The notes: generated by a model not told the origin, from the sequence alone. A DNA stretch of 64,000 nt from Paludibacter sp. (GCF_009712605.1 NZ_WASO01000010.1:124001-188000); one strand, 5' to 3'; counted from the first letter of the stretch, positions 25,172 through 34,806 are shown. Translations and numbers: made by a program.

Positions 25172-26002
25172 ATGACTGAAGCAAAGAAATCAATAGCCAA
25201 AAATTCAAAGCCTTTTCTACGATGGGCTGGTGGCAAAAAATGGCTATTAAAGGAATTGGATAAATTTGTTGATATCAAAAATTACAACTCTTATCACGAA
25301 CCTTTTATTGGAGGCGGTGCTGTATTTTTTCATTTATCGCCACAAAATGCAATAATCTCAGATATAAATAAAGAGCTAATTGAAACTTACAATGCTATTA
25401 AGACAAACCCAGAAGAGGTAATCAAACAAATTCATTCTTTTGAAAAATCTAAGGATTATTACTATTTAATAAGAAATCAAAAATTTTCAAATGAATTTAA
25501 AGAAGCGGCCAGATTTATATACCTTAACCAAATGTCATTCAATGGCTTGTATAGAGTAAATTCAAGAGGAGAATATAACGTACCATATGGCTATAGGAAT
25601 AACTATCAATTTGACTTTGATAACATATTAAAAGCTAGTTCATTATTGAAAAACGCTCAAATAATTCATCAAGACTTTACAAGCTCAATTGAGAATATAC
25701 GTAACAATGATTTAGTTTTTTTAGATCCCCCATATACGGTAACGCATAATCTAAATGGTTTTATTCACTACAACAAGAAACTTTTCTCATTAGAAGATCA
25801 ATTTAAGCTAGCTGATGCTATAAACAGGATAAAGAATGCAGGTGCTTATTACATATTAACAAACGCTGCTCACCAAACTATAAGAGAAATTTTCAACAAC
25901 GGAGACAAAATGTATGAAATTGATAGAGCAAGCCTAATTGGAGGTAAAAATGCTAAACGAGGAAATTACGCTGAATTAATCCTAACTAATATTGTATTAT
26001 AA
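25172..26002 (+). CDS. Dam-family DNA adenine N6-methyltransferase
   Basis: A 276-aa D12-class adenine methyltransferase. AdoMet binding starts with FLRWAGGK (15-22) and continues with EPFIGGGAVFF (43-53). The catalytic motif DPPY is at 185-188. The order (AdoMet site first, catalysis later) is the alpha class of Dam, MboI and DpnII-like enzymes. The target is therefore plausibly GATC, but the recognition part (residues 100-150) does not prove it. It is AT-rich and only 2 bp from the ATG of the next gene, so the two are one operon. That partner is not a usual restriction enzyme, which makes the pair unusual. The enzyme may protect host DNA from the partner's nuclease domain. Confidence 0.88.
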   Translation: MTEAKKSIAKNSKPFLRWAGGKKWLLKELDKFVDIKNYNSYHEPFIGGGAVFFHLSPQNAIISDINKELIETYNAIKTNPEEVIKQIHSFEKSKDYYYLIRNQKFSNEFKEAARFIYLNQMSFNGLYRVNSRGEYNVPYGYRNNYQFDFDNILKASSLLKNAQIIHQDFTSSIENIRNNDLVFLDPPYTVTHNLNGFIHYNKKLFSLEDQFKLADAINRIKNAGAYYILTNAAHQTIREIFNNGDKMYEIDRASLIGGKNAKRGNYAELILTNIVL

Positions 26003-26004
26003 TT

Positions 26005-28362
26005 ATGGCATTTATTGATCAAACAAAAGTTTATGAAATTGAAATGAAACTTACAAGTGATGCTTCGTTTCTAGGCAAAATATATAAAGCCAAAAAAAAT
26101 GAATATCAAACAATTAGTATAGATCATTCACTTGTGGAAAATAAAATTCAAGAAGGGTGGGAAGAATTTTCAAAACCTTTAAAAACCAAAACACGGCTCA
26201 GAAAACTAAAATCTCACTCGAAAAAATTTGAAGATGATATATGGTGTCAATTCTACGAACTCGGTTATAGAACTATGAACTTTGATGATAAATTCTATTT
26301 ACCTTATAGTAATATTGATTCAGAAAAAAAGCAAATTGATGTATTTGCAATTAATAATGAAACGGCGTTTATTATTGAGTGCAAATCAAGTGCAAATTTC
26401 AAAAAAGCGCCATGTTACAAAGACGAATTTGAACTATTGGGTCTTCGAATTGACGGGTTTAAAAAATCATTACAACAAATTTATGGCAGAACCTTAAAAG
26501 TGAAATATATTTTTGCAACCCGAAATCTCAGGCTTGATGAAGAAAGTGAAGATATGAAAAGATTACTTTCTACGAATTCTTTTTATTACAATAACAATAC
26601 ATACAACTATATCAACAGCCTATTGAAAAGTTATAAAGGTGTTGCATTTTATCAATTTCTAGGTTTAATATTCAAAAATGAGTTGATTAACAAAGAAAAA
26701 ATTGAGATTCCAGCGATTAAAGGTGAAATGGGAAAAAAAACATATTATATGTTTTCTATTGAACCATCAATGCTGTTGAAACTTGGCTTTGTCTTGCATC
26801 GCACAAAAGTAAATGAATCAGAATTTCCAACTTATCAAAGGCTATTAATTCCTAGCAGGTTAAGTGGCATTACAAAATTCATTGATGAAGGAGGATATTT
26901 TCCCAATTCAATCATATTGAATTTTTGCAATAAAAAACACAAAATACAATTTGAAGCCTCAGCTAAAATGGCTGATTCAAAGTCCTGTTTTGGCACATTA
27001 AAACTTCCAAACTGCTACGGAATAGCTTATATCATTGATGGACAACATCGAATTTATGGCTATGCAGATTCAAAATATGTGGAATCTAATACAATACCTG
27101 TAGTTGCTTTTGAAGATTTAGAGACAAGTGAGCAACTCAAAATATTCATGGACATTAACGAAAATCAAAAAGCCGTAAGTCCTAGCTTAAGACTGGATTT
27201 AGAAGAAGACCTATATTGGGATTCTGATCGTGCAGACTCAAGAATAAAAGCTTTAAGATCTTCGATTATCAAGGAACTGTCCAATTCTCAATCGAGTCCT
27301 CTATTTGAAAAAATATCAGTAGGAGAAGACAAATCTGTTTTATCATTTAAACCTTTTTCAACAGCTTTATCATCTTCTGATTTACTACCAAGCGCCAAAG
27401 GAAATCAATATTCAGAAAACGCTGTATCCTATTCTTTATATGACATTTCTAATCATGAACATAACAAAGAAATGATAAAATGTAGAAAAAATATTGTTGG
27501 GTTACTCATCTTAGCTTATGATTTTGTAGAACAACAATATCCTGATATTTGGAAAGCTGATAAATCATTTATATTATCAAACCGAGGCACATATGCTTAT
27601 ATATGCCTAATTGACAGCCTAAATAAATTTTTAATAGACGAAGGGGAGATTTCAAAAACAACTGACAATGAGACTAGATTTTCTTATATAGCTAAATACA
27701 TAAAAAGCCTATTGGATTTTTTAAAAAATGAAATTTCAGATGAAGAAAAAGAAAGGCAATTAAGCTTACTGGGTGCCGGTGCAGATACCAAATGGCTAAG
27801 ATTTTTTCAAAGTGTCATTAATAAGAAACATAGTGAGTACTATCCAGAAGAATTATTAGATTGGAACGAAAGACAAGACGAAGAGCTTCAAAATAAAGGC
27901 AGATCTTTAGGTGTTGAAATAGAAAAAAAAATAAAGAAAATTGTTCTAAGCAAAATGAAAAAGCTTTATGGTGAAGATTGGGAATTGGAAATAAACAGCA
28001 TAAAAAGAGAATGTCAGAGCCGTGCAGAACAAGAAATGGAAAAATATTACAAAGAAGGTCTTGGCAAAAAACAAATCGACTGGACAGAAATGTTTAACAT
28101 AAACGACTACAAATCTATTATTGAAAAATATTGGACAAAAGCGCCGGAAAAAATCGAATCTGGCTTTATTACTTTTGAAAAAGAATTTAGCATTGACATT
28201 GGAGAAGGTTTTGGAAGTAAAGCAAAATGTTTAAAATGGATTTCGTACTTTAATTCGTACAGAAATCTTTGGGCTCATGAAGGAACAAAAGATAAAAGAT
28301 TAAATAAAGAAGAAGTTCAGTTTATTGAGAAAATCCATTCTCATTTTTACCCTCAGATTTAA
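26005..28362 (+). CDS. PD-(D/E)XK nuclease - DGQHR (DndB-like) - HEPN-like fusion
   Basis: A 785-aa cytosolic protein with three parts. Residues 70-180 fit a PD-(D/E)XK nuclease: an acidic helix (FEDDIWCQFYELGY), Asp112 in QIDVF and Glu125-x-Lys127 in IIECKSS. Residues 260-400 hold a DGQHR domain with DGQHR at 345-349, preceded by GIAYIIDG and followed by FMDINENQKAVSPSLRLDL, the pattern of DndB-type proteins. The C-terminus has W-x-YFNSYRNLWAHEG with R753-x4-H758, which matches the Rx4-6H motif of HEPN, Swt1-like. Between them lies a long helical, charged region. The 2-bp gap to the methyltransferase shows coupled expression. Two possible nuclease activities (DNA and RNA) beside a modification enzyme suggest a restriction or abortive-infection role. 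Each domain call is from motifs alone; the HEPN call is the least secure. Confidence 0.75.
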   Translation: MAFIDQTKVYEIEMKLTSDASFLGKIYKAKKNEYQTISIDHSLVENKIQEGWEEFSKPLKTKTRLRKLKSHSKKFEDDIWCQFYELGYRTMNFDDKFYLPYSNIDSEKKQIDVFAINNETAFIIECKSSANFKKAPCYKDEFELLGLRIDGFKKSLQQIYGRTLKVKYIFATRNLRLDEESEDMKRLLSTNSFYYNNNTYNYINSLLKSYKGVAFYQFLGLIFKNELINKEKIEIPAIKGEMGKKTYYMFSIEPSMLLKLGFVLHRTKVNESEFPTYQRLLIPSRLSGITKFIDEGGYFPNSIILNFCNKKHKIQFEASAKMADSKSCFGTLKLPNCYGIAYIIDGQHRIYGYADSKYVESNTIPVVAFEDLETSEQLKIFMDINENQKAVSPSLRLDLEEDLYWDSDRADSRIKALRSSIIKELSNSQSSPLFEKISVGEDKSVLSFKPFSTALSSSDLLPSAKGNQYSENAVSYSLYDISNHEHNKEMIKCRKNIVGLLILAYDFVEQQYPDIWKADKSFILSNRGTYAYICLIDSLNKFLIDEGEISKTTDNETRFSYIAKYIKSLLDFLKNEISDEEKERQLSLLGAGADTKWLRFFQSVINKKHSEYYPEELLDWNERQDEELQNKGRSLGVEIEKKIKKIVLSKMKKLYGEDWELEINSIKRECQSRAEQEMEKYYKEGLGKKQIDWTEMFNINDYKSIIEKYWTKAPEKIESGFITFEKEFSIDIGEGFGSKAKCLKWISYFNSYRNLWAHEGTKDKRLNKEEVQFIEKIHSHFYPQI

Positions 28363-28410
28363 TTCAGATAGCGAGCCAATTTTGCATAAAACTGGCTATA
28401 AACGCTTTGT

Positions 28411-28450
28411 ATCCCCTACTCCCGCGCGATCTCATCGCGTGGGCAAACCC
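28411..28450. repeat. Family A fragment at the right edge of the methyltransferase island
   Basis: CCCTACTCCCGCGCGATCTC followed by ATCGCGTGGGCAAACCCAAC matches the A block at 5791-5820 and 7625-7655. It lies 50 bp after the fusion gene's stop. This places the same repeat family beside a second accessory locus. Confidence 0.7.
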
Positions 28451-28508
28451 AACATTAGCAACGAGCGAAAATAGCTCAACACAGATCGGGGTTAAACCGA
28501 CCCAACGA

Positions 28509-29156
28509 TTAACGAAGGATTAGTTCCCCAAAGAATTCAGGACGGTGAAAATCGGGTGCCGGAGTAGTGATTGGATTCCAGCTTAAATAGTGTTGAAAAG
28601 CGGTATCATCGGCACATTTGTAGAAGTTCCCCAAAATCTTTTCGGGTAAATTTTCAGGATCAATTCCGAGCAAAGTGAATGGAATGGCAACCGTCAACTC
28701 CCATTCAAACATGCCTTCCATTTCCTGAAAGGCTTTTGTGCCGATAGAGGGATAACGCAAGATCTGTTGCAACTCCTCCGGAGTGCGCAGCTCCGACTCA
28801 TGACGGGTAATATGTTTGGCTGAATAGCAGGTACCGATACAGTTGAATTCAAAATTCATGTAACCGTTCTGATCGGCTCTTTTGCAAAAAAATTCCACAC
28901 AACTGTCTTTCCATACCGGCTGCTGATCTTTGCTATAAACTGCGCAAAGAACATTGCCATAGACGGTATATTTTATACAAATTGCAGATGTGGAACGGGC
29001 AATTCGGAAGGAAGTAATTGGTTTATAGGAATATTGTTCCGGCCAGTTTATACTGTCGATACTTCCGGCATCGCCCTCTTCTGTAAGAATATCGGCAACT
29101 GACTCTATGGATGCATCATCCAAACGATCTATATAAGGAACATTAATTGTCTTCAT
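28509..29156 (-). CDS. CBM9-like carbohydrate-binding protein
   Basis: A 215-aa protein with the Bacteroidota 'carbohydrate-binding family 9-like' domain across nearly its whole length. Segments typical of that fold are seen in the middle (KDSCVEFFCKRADQNGYMNF in part) and near the end (FYKCADDTAFQHYLSWNP). No signal peptide is present, so the cell location is uncertain. The domain binds sugar chain ends in related glycoside hydrolases; here it stands without an enzyme domain. It lies 175 bp downstream of the THUMP-like methyltransferase gene on the same strand, probably with separate function. Confidence 0.7.
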   Translation of the reverse strand: MKTINVPYIDRLDDASIESVADILTEEGDAGSIDSINWPEQYSYKPITSFRIARSTSAICIKYTVYGNVLCAVYSKDQQPVWKDSCVEFFCKRADQNGYMNFEFNCIGTCYSAKHITRHESELRTPEELQQILRYPSIGTKAFQEMEGMFEWELTVAIPFTLLGIDPENLPEKILGNFYKCADDTAFQHYLSWNPITTPAPDFHRPEFFGELILR

Positions 29157-29331
29157 CGCCTCTACATTTTAAATACCTAACACACAATCAGATAAAAAAT
29201 CATCATCGAAAAAATTACCTGTTCCGCCACACAAAATATTGTTTAGAAACAGATATGCAATGATACAATTTTTTTAGCTAAAAAAAAAGAGGCTTTTTGT
29301 GAATAAGAAAAGAGAAAGTATTATGACTAAA

Positions 29332-30507
29332 TTAGTTTTTTTGACAAAAAACCGCCTGTTTTCTGCCTCCACACATCGTTACAGCAAACAAATAAACAGA
29401 TCCTCCATCAGACAATCCGAACTTCTTCTTAATCTCTTCTGGTTTCGCGGGAAAATTACGCACCGCAATATTGGCTTTCCTATCCGGTAGGTTTTCCCTC
29501 ATCGTTTGTTTATTCATCGCACCGGAAGATACAACCCGGAATACTCTTCCGGGAAAGTCGGACACCAACACATCCGAAGTATAAAGGTGCGTATCTGGAT
29601 GCAATTTATTCAGACCGAAGCGTTTGCCTGTCAACCAAAAAGCTCCGGCTTTCATTATAGCCGCATTCGGCTCATAGAGATAAGCAGAAAGTACATCCGC
29701 AAAGTCAACGACTGCCTGCGATTCTTCTTCGGGTGTGAACGAAAAAACAGAGTGACGCTCCGCATCCAGATTCGCGCAGATGATGGAATATGATGTGGCA
29801 CCAGGGCTGCATTCAAAGAGCAGCTCCTTGCATTCATTCTTCACTGCAACCACATGCACCCGGCTCACACAACCCAACTCTTTCACAGCTTGCGTAATGT
29901 CAAGCATGGGAGAGGCTTTGACAAGAATTTTATCTGCATATTGCCATAAAACCGGCAAAGCAGAAGGCACATCGGGCTCACAATCGCCCAATCGGATTAC
30001 TTTGTTTTTGTTTCCATCGCGACGGGCCGGATCAATATAAATGCAATCAAAACGACGATTCGTCTTCGTCAGAAACTCAATACCATCGTCACAATAAGAA
30101 TCTACCCCGGCACCGCAAACACTGAAATTATGAGCCGCTATTTGCTCTAATTCGACATTGCGCTCCACATAACAATATCCCGCACTTCGGGCAGACATAA
30201 ACATGGCATCAATGCCTAAACCGCCAGTCACGTCAACAACCGAAAGCCCTTCCACCAGCGACGCCTTATACTGAGCCGTCAGTTCGGAAGAACATTGCTC
30301 CATCGAAAGCTTGACAGGATAAATGAAATCTTCATTTTCGACAAGTGAGGGAAATTTCTCTTTTGCTTTACGCCGGCCTTCTATCTGTCGCACAGCAAAT
30401 TCCACATCGACACCCGGATATCGGGATGATGCAAGCAACAGCTTATGAGTGTCATCATCTGCATGTTGCCGTATAAACGACTTTAGCTGTTCGTCGGGTT
30501 GAATCAT
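29332..30507 (-). CDS. Class I SAM-dependent methyltransferase with THUMP-like domain
   Basis: A 391-aa cytosolic protein. The AdoMet-binding motif I is DVTGGLGIDAMFMS (about residues 93-106), followed by acidic motif II in YVERN and the motif IV-like IYIDPARRD (residues 156-164). The C-terminal 90 residues fit the THUMP-like domain found in this protein family (KFGLSDGGSVYLFAVT). RNA methylation is likely but the site is not known. It starts 15 bp after the tatC stop, so the two are probably co-transcribed. The order tatC then this gene is compact, but I know no functional link. Confidence 0.8.
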   Translation of the reverse strand: MIQPDEQLKSFIRQHADDDTHKLLLASSRYPGVDVEFAVRQIEGRRKAKEKFPSLVENEDFIYPVKLSMEQCSSELTAQYKASLVEGLSVVDVTGGLGIDAMFMSARSAGYCYVERNVELEQIAAHNFSVCGAGVDSYCDDGIEFLTKTNRRFDCIYIDPARRDGNKNKVIRLGDCEPDVPSALPVLWQYADKILVKASPMLDITQAVKELGCVSRVHVVAVKNECKELLFECSPGATSYSIICANLDAERHSVFSFTPEEESQAVVDFADVLSAYLYEPNAAIMKAGAFWLTGKRFGLNKLHPDTHLYTSDVLVSDFPGRVFRVVSSGAMNKQTMRENLPDRKANIAVRNFPAKPEEIKKKFGLSDGGSVYLFAVTMCGGRKQAVFCQKN

Positions 30508-30522
30508 ATGCGCAAGGCGGAA

Positions 30523-31305
30523 TTATTTCTTGCAGACATAAATACTGGCCTCATAAAGCAGGATCAGGGGAATACATACCGCAATCATCGAAAAAGGGTC
30601 AGCTGGGGTGATAATGCCGGCCAGAATCGCAATGATCACGACGGCATGACGGCGGTACTTCCGCATAAATTCACGTTTCAGAATACCAAACTTCGAAAGC
30701 AGGTAAACCAGAATCGGCAGTTCAAAAACAGCGCCAATACAGATCAATGTTGTTGTAAACAGGCTGATATAAGAGCTCAGCGAAACCATATTTACAATAT
30801 CGGGACTAACCTGATAGGTGAAGAAAAAGCGTATAGCAATCGGGAAAATTAAGCTGTAAGAAATCAGTACTCCGAGAAAGAAAAGCAAACCGCCGGAAAC
30901 AAAAGTCCACACGATTGGTCGACGTTCGTTCGGGTAAAGCGCAGGACTCACAAAACGCCACAATTCATATGCGATATAAGGAAGAGAAAGGATGAGTCCC
31001 AACCAGAAAGCAATGTTAAGGTGCACCATAAACTGGCCGGTAAGTTCGTAATTGACCAGTTTCAGATTGAAATCTTCAAAACGAAGCGATGAAATATGCA
31101 GATTCTGTCCAATGACATCCAGCCATTTGTACATATAGAATGTGGAGTTTTTGGGGGCAAATATGACATCAAACACCCATTCTTTGGCACAAAAAACCAC
31201 CACCATCATCAACACAATAGCTACAACCGCTCTGAAAAGCGTCCACCTCAACGCTTCCAAATGATCCCAAAACGTCATTTCCTGTTCTTCGTTTTCCACA
31301 CTCAT
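30523..31305 (-). CDS. tatC: Sec-independent translocase subunit TatC
   Basis: A 260-aa inner-membrane protein with six hydrophobic segments. The N-terminal signature MTFWDHLEALRWTLFRAV and the loop FVSPALYPNERR identify TatC, the twin-arginine signal receptor that moves folded proteins to the periplasm. No tatA or tatB gene is beside it, so the other subunits lie elsewhere. It is first in a pair with the THUMP-like methyltransferase gene (15-bp gap). Upstream is a 568-bp repeat-rich spacer. Confidence 0.94.
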   Translation of the reverse strand: MSVENEEQEMTFWDHLEALRWTLFRAVVAIVLMMVVVFCAKEWVFDVIFAPKNSTFYMYKWLDVIGQNLHISSLRFEDFNLKLVNYELTGQFMVHLNIAFWLGLILSLPYIAYELWRFVSPALYPNERRPIVWTFVSGGLLFFLGVLISYSLIFPIAIRFFFTYQVSPDIVNMVSLSSYISLFTTTLICIGAVFELPILVYLLSKFGILKREFMRKYRRHAVVIIAILAGIITPADPFSMIAVCIPLILLYEASIYVCKK

Positions 31306-31419
31306 AGTTTATCTTATTCAACTTTCGCAAACATTGCGATTTAGCTTGTCACAAAGGATTAAATTGAACTCGTCTTGACTTTTCTAAGATCTGTAATTAA
31401 TAGTTCATTTTTTCTAATC

Positions 31420-31521
31420 GACCCCACCTAACCTCCCCTAAATGGGGAGGAACTCGTCTTAAAACGAGAAAAAATTGTACATTTTGCAAAGTTACAGCCC
31501 CCATTTTGGGGGTTGGGGGTC
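31420..31521. repeat. C-rich palindromic repeat, family C, copy 2
   Basis: Left arm GACCCCACCTAACCTCCCCT at 31420-31439 with AAATGGGGAGG (31440-31450). Right arm CCCCCATTTTGGGGGTTGGG at 31498-31517. The arms are near-complementary, with about 45 bases between them including the small hairpin CTCGTCTTAAAACGAG (31453-31468). Confidence 0.8.
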
Positions 31522-31623
31522 AAAAAATAAAAAATCAAGACGACTTCAATATTATATTTTCAAATGGCAAGTTCTGCATGGATTGTCCCATTAAAATAAT
31601 TCCTTGCCATTCTTAATTTGTTT

Positions 31624-31832
31624 TTTGCCTGCGGCAGGCCTTACTTTTTGACGCAAAAAGTAAGCAAAAACATAGACGGAAAGAACTCGTTCGCTCGGCC
31701 ATGAAACCTTTTCTCATTATAAAATGTCTGTAGTTGGCCTACTCACTCAAACAGCTTTCCGTCGGCTTGGTATTTTTTGTTTACCCTTCGGGTCTGGTTT
31801 TGCCAGAGATTACAAAAACGATCACGTTCTAT
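31624..31832. repeat. Long dispersed repeat, family D, copy 2 (truncated)
   Basis: GCCTGCGGCAGGC, TTACTTTTTGACGCAAAAAG, GAACTCGTTCGCTCGGCCAT, TTGGCCTACTCACTCAAACA and CGTCGGCTTGGTATTTTTTG follow the order of copy 1 at 20530-20735. After about 31832 the match becomes weak and the element ends before the next gene. The rest of the 31306-31873 gap holds only repeats C and D. Confidence 0.75.
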
Positions 31833-31873
31833 TCTTATGCGGATTAGACGGTTCTTGTTGGTAAATCGACTTA

Positions 31874-33121
31874 TTATTCAACCACCTGCATACCTATCAA
31901 CCGGTCATATCTTTCGCCCCAACCCCGGTAATAGGCATAAATCACATACTCGTTGCGGGTTTGCCACAAACTTCCTTCCATCGGCTGTAACGAGCCCGAT
32001 GTCTCCCCTTTTTTCACAAAGGCATACATATAGTTGTAACCACCCTGCTTTAGCAAAACAGTTTGTTCATAAGCGCTGTGCTGAGCATTGTACTCCATCC
32101 GCACATTTCGGTCGAAAAGATTGTAATTCAAATCGCCCAGGACATACAAAGACCCGTCAAAAAAGGGCTTGTCGGTCGGAATCGTAAAATGCACAAACAT
32201 ATAATCGGCATTCACAGAATCTGCCTCATCATTTTGCAGATTAACGACGAATCTTCCATTTGCATCTTCAATCTTCTCGTATGGCTTACCTGCTCTGGAG
32301 TTATCCAGGAGCAAAGTGGCATGGTAATACGGCGCATGATACTTAATATTGTCCACTCCATTGCCAAAGGTATAGATAGAAGAGCAGTCGAAGTTGCGGT
32401 ACTCATTACCACCTTCAAAAATCAGGGCCCGGTTATTAACATAGCTTTGTTTGGAAGAGGTGGTATAGGACGGTTGAACCCCAAACACCTGATTATCGCA
32501 TCTACCGTTTTGACGAATCAGAATTTTCAGTTCCGAAAACACATCTTTAATCGGAAAACGACTATTATCAACAGAGAAATCAATCTGCTGGTAACGACGG
32601 TTAATTTCCAGGTCGGTATTTCCACGAATTGTACCTTCAATAGATACCTTCGGCTCCACCACGGAGAAACACGCCACGGCAACTACTTTATCGGGATTAT
32701 TATCCTCGTAGATGGTCACCCGGTAATTCCCTGAAATTTTAAATTTTACCTGATCGTTTGGAAACCGGATGGCATAATGAGTATACAAAAAGGTGGTATT
32801 GAAGGAGGACTCAAAATCATTTATCATTCCGGTGGACGAGCCGTCAATGGCTTCCATTTCTGTGATATTAGAGAGTGTCCAGTCTGCATTGCAATGCCGA
32901 ATCGAATAGTAATAATTTTTCCGGTCATGCGACATCTCATCAAATTTCACACAGATCCGATCCGTATCATCCAGACGGATAACCGGCAATGAGAGCTTCT
33001 GGCCGTCAACACCGACCTGCAAAGTCTTTATATTTTCAGCCAACGGCATGGTTCTGTAGTGTTCCTGTGCTGACACACATAGCGTTGCCACAAAAAAACA
33101 TACAATCAAAAAACATTTCAT
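31874..33121 (-). CDS. Type IX secretion plug-domain protein (DUF5103)
   Basis: A 415-aa secreted protein with signal peptide (MKCFLIVCFFVATLCVSAQ), so periplasmic or outer-membrane associated. The whole sequence follows the DUF5103 family, which includes Plug, the protein that closes the SprA translocon of the type IX secretion system in Bacteroidota. Recognisable stretches are SIRHCNADW near the N-terminus and RMEYNAQHSAYEQTVLLKQG near the C-terminus, quoted in part. Other type IX genes are not in the window. It stands alone, with a long repeat-rich spacer downstream. Confidence 0.83.
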   Translation of the reverse strand: MKCFLIVCFFVATLCVSAQEHYRTMPLAENIKTLQVGVDGQKLSLPVIRLDDTDRICVKFDEMSHDRKNYYYSIRHCNADWTLSNITEMEAIDGSSTGMINDFESSFNTTFLYTHYAIRFPNDQVKFKISGNYRVTIYEDNNPDKVVAVACFSVVEPKVSIEGTIRGNTDLEINRRYQQIDFSVDNSRFPIKDVFSELKILIRQNGRCDNQVFGVQPSYTTSSKQSYVNNRALIFEGGNEYRNFDCSSIYTFGNGVDNIKYHAPYYHATLLLDNSRAGKPYEKIEDANGRFVVNLQNDEADSVNADYMFVHFTIPTDKPFFDGSLYVLGDLNYNLFDRNVRMEYNAQHSAYEQTVLLKQGGYNYMYAFVKKGETSGSLQPMEGSLWQTRNEYVIYAYYRGWGERYDRLIGMQVVE

Positions 33122-33232
33122 CCGACACTGTTTTAGGTTATAAGACTACGGTTCTGTATTCAACTCCTCATTATCAACCAATCTTTGCAAAATTACGGTA
33201 TTTATGCCATATCAAAATGCAAAACACAAAAA

Positions 33233-33262
33233 AAGCTGCCGGCATTTTCACACCGGCAGCTT
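33233..33262 (-). terminator. Terminator after the hexuronate transporter gene
   Basis: Perfect 10-bp stem AAGCTGCCGG (33233-33242) and CCGGCAGCTT (33253-33262). In the minus-strand transcript it is followed by a run of T (TTTTTTTGTG), 23 bp past the transporter stop. Confidence 0.88.
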
Positions 33263-33285
33263 CAACTTATTATCCTTTAATAAAA

Positions 33286-34806
33286 TTACAAATCCGTAAT
33301 CGGTTTGTGTTTCGGAACCAAAAGTTTCATACACAAGAAGGCAAGCAGGTAAGCAAACGCGCAAACACCGAACATAATGCCATATGCAGTTGAAACATTT
33401 GAAGAAATCAACTCCTTCGCATGATCCATCGCCTGAGGGCTAACAACCACATCTTTCAGGTTGTCGATCTTAATTTTGTCGAGCGGAATCTGAGCTGTTT
33501 CCTGAATCAAACCCTGAGCCTTTGCCAACCCAACGCCGATAGCGCGGTAGTGATCTTCCAAACGACCGGCGATTTGTTGAACGGCAACACCGCCCAAACC
33601 ACCAAATGCAGCACCAATACCGGTTACAGTACCAACTGCTTTTTTCGGGAACATATCAGAAACAGTTGTAAACAGGTTAGCCGACCAGGCCTGGTGAGCA
33701 GCACCGGCAATACAAATAATACCAATACCATACACGATACCAAAGCCAGCCATCGTTTGAGTAAAGAGCAATGAAAGAGGTGCAATAGCAATTAGCAACA
33801 TCGAAGTCATGCGGGCTTTGTAAGCCGCCCAACCTTTGTTCATAAACGACATTGGGATGGAACCTCCGTAAACAGAACCAATGATAGCAATACCGAATAC
33901 CACGAAGTTAGAGATCATTACGCGCTGAGCAGTTTCTGCAGGAGAAAGGCCAACGCAAAATTGTTGTTTTACGTAAGTTGGCAACCAGAACAAAAGGAAC
34001 CACCAGATACCGTCTGTCAGGAACTTACCTACTACAAACGACCAGGTTTGACGGTATCCCAGCATTTTGCCCCATGACACTTTTTGGCCATGATTAGCAG
34101 CATCACCGTCTACAACAGGTTCGTCTTTATCGCTGTGAATATAATCGTATTCAGCCTGTCCGAGCTTTCCTTTTTCCAACATCTTTTTAGGTGTTGAATA
34201 GAAAATACTCCAGAAGATCAACCAAAGGAAACCAATTACACCGGTAATAATAAAGGCCATTTGCCATCCATGCAAACTTCCAAGAAACTCAGAACCGCTT
34301 GCCCATGTAAGCAAACACCATGGAACGAAAATAGCACAAATCATTGCGCCGATATTGGAACCAGAATTGAAAATACCGGTAGCCAATGCTCTCTCTTTTT
34401 TAGGAAACCATTCAGCTACTGTCTTGATTGAAGCGGGAAAGTTACCTGCTTCACCAGCGCCGAAGATACTCCGGGCAATGCTATGAGCAACAAGCGATTT
34501 ACCCATCAGAGAACTTGCGATACCGGCAATAGACCATACTACCAACGAAATTGCAAGACCAACTTTCGTTCCGATTTTATCGATAATCCAGCCGGCCACC
34601 AGCGTAAATCCAGCATAAAACGCTGTAAAAACAGAAGTAAGAGCAGAAAAATCGGTGGAGCTCCAGCCGAAACCTTCGGGAGAGCAGAAATAATCTTTCA
34701 GGAAACCGATCACATTTCTGTCCATGTAGTTCACAGTTGTGGCAAAAAGGAGCAGTGCTGCAATCGTCCACCTGTATTTTCCAACTTTTTCAGTAACTGA
34801 AGTCAT
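33286..34806 (-). CDS. exuT: MFS hexuronate transporter
   Basis: A 506-aa inner-membrane protein with about 12 membrane segments. The N-terminus (LFATTVNYMDRNVIG) and GAGEAGNFPASIKTVAEWFP, quoted in part, are typical of the anion:cation symporter MFS family, including ExuT and D-galactonate permeases. It would bring glucuronate or galacturonate into the cell with protons. It is the last gene of the uxaC-kdgK-eda operon on the minus strand (67 bp after eda), and a strong terminator follows. The extra length relative to E. coli ExuT (about 70 aa) is due to an insertion near residues 390-460. Hexuronate as the substrate is supported by the operon context. Confidence 0.85.
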   Translation of the reverse strand: MTSVTEKVGKYRWTIAALLLFATTVNYMDRNVIGFLKDYFCSPEGFGWSSTDFSALTSVFTAFYAGFTLVAGWIIDKIGTKVGLAISLVVWSIAGIASSLMGKSLVAHSIARSIFGAGEAGNFPASIKTVAEWFPKKERALATGIFNSGSNIGAMICAIFVPWCLLTWASGSEFLGSLHGWQMAFIITGVIGFLWLIFWSIFYSTPKKMLEKGKLGQAEYDYIHSDKDEPVVDGDAANHGQKVSWGKMLGYRQTWSFVVGKFLTDGIWWFLLFWLPTYVKQQFCVGLSPAETAQRVMISNFVVFGIAIIGSVYGGSIPMSFMNKGWAAYKARMTSMLLIAIAPLSLLFTQTMAGFGIVYGIGIICIAGAAHQAWSANLFTTVSDMFPKKAVGTVTGIGAAFGGLGGVAVQQIAGRLEDHYRAIGVGLAKAQGLIQETAQIPLDKIKIDNLKDVVVSPQAMDHAKELISSNVSTAYGIMFGVCAFAYLLAFLCMKLLVPKHKPITDL

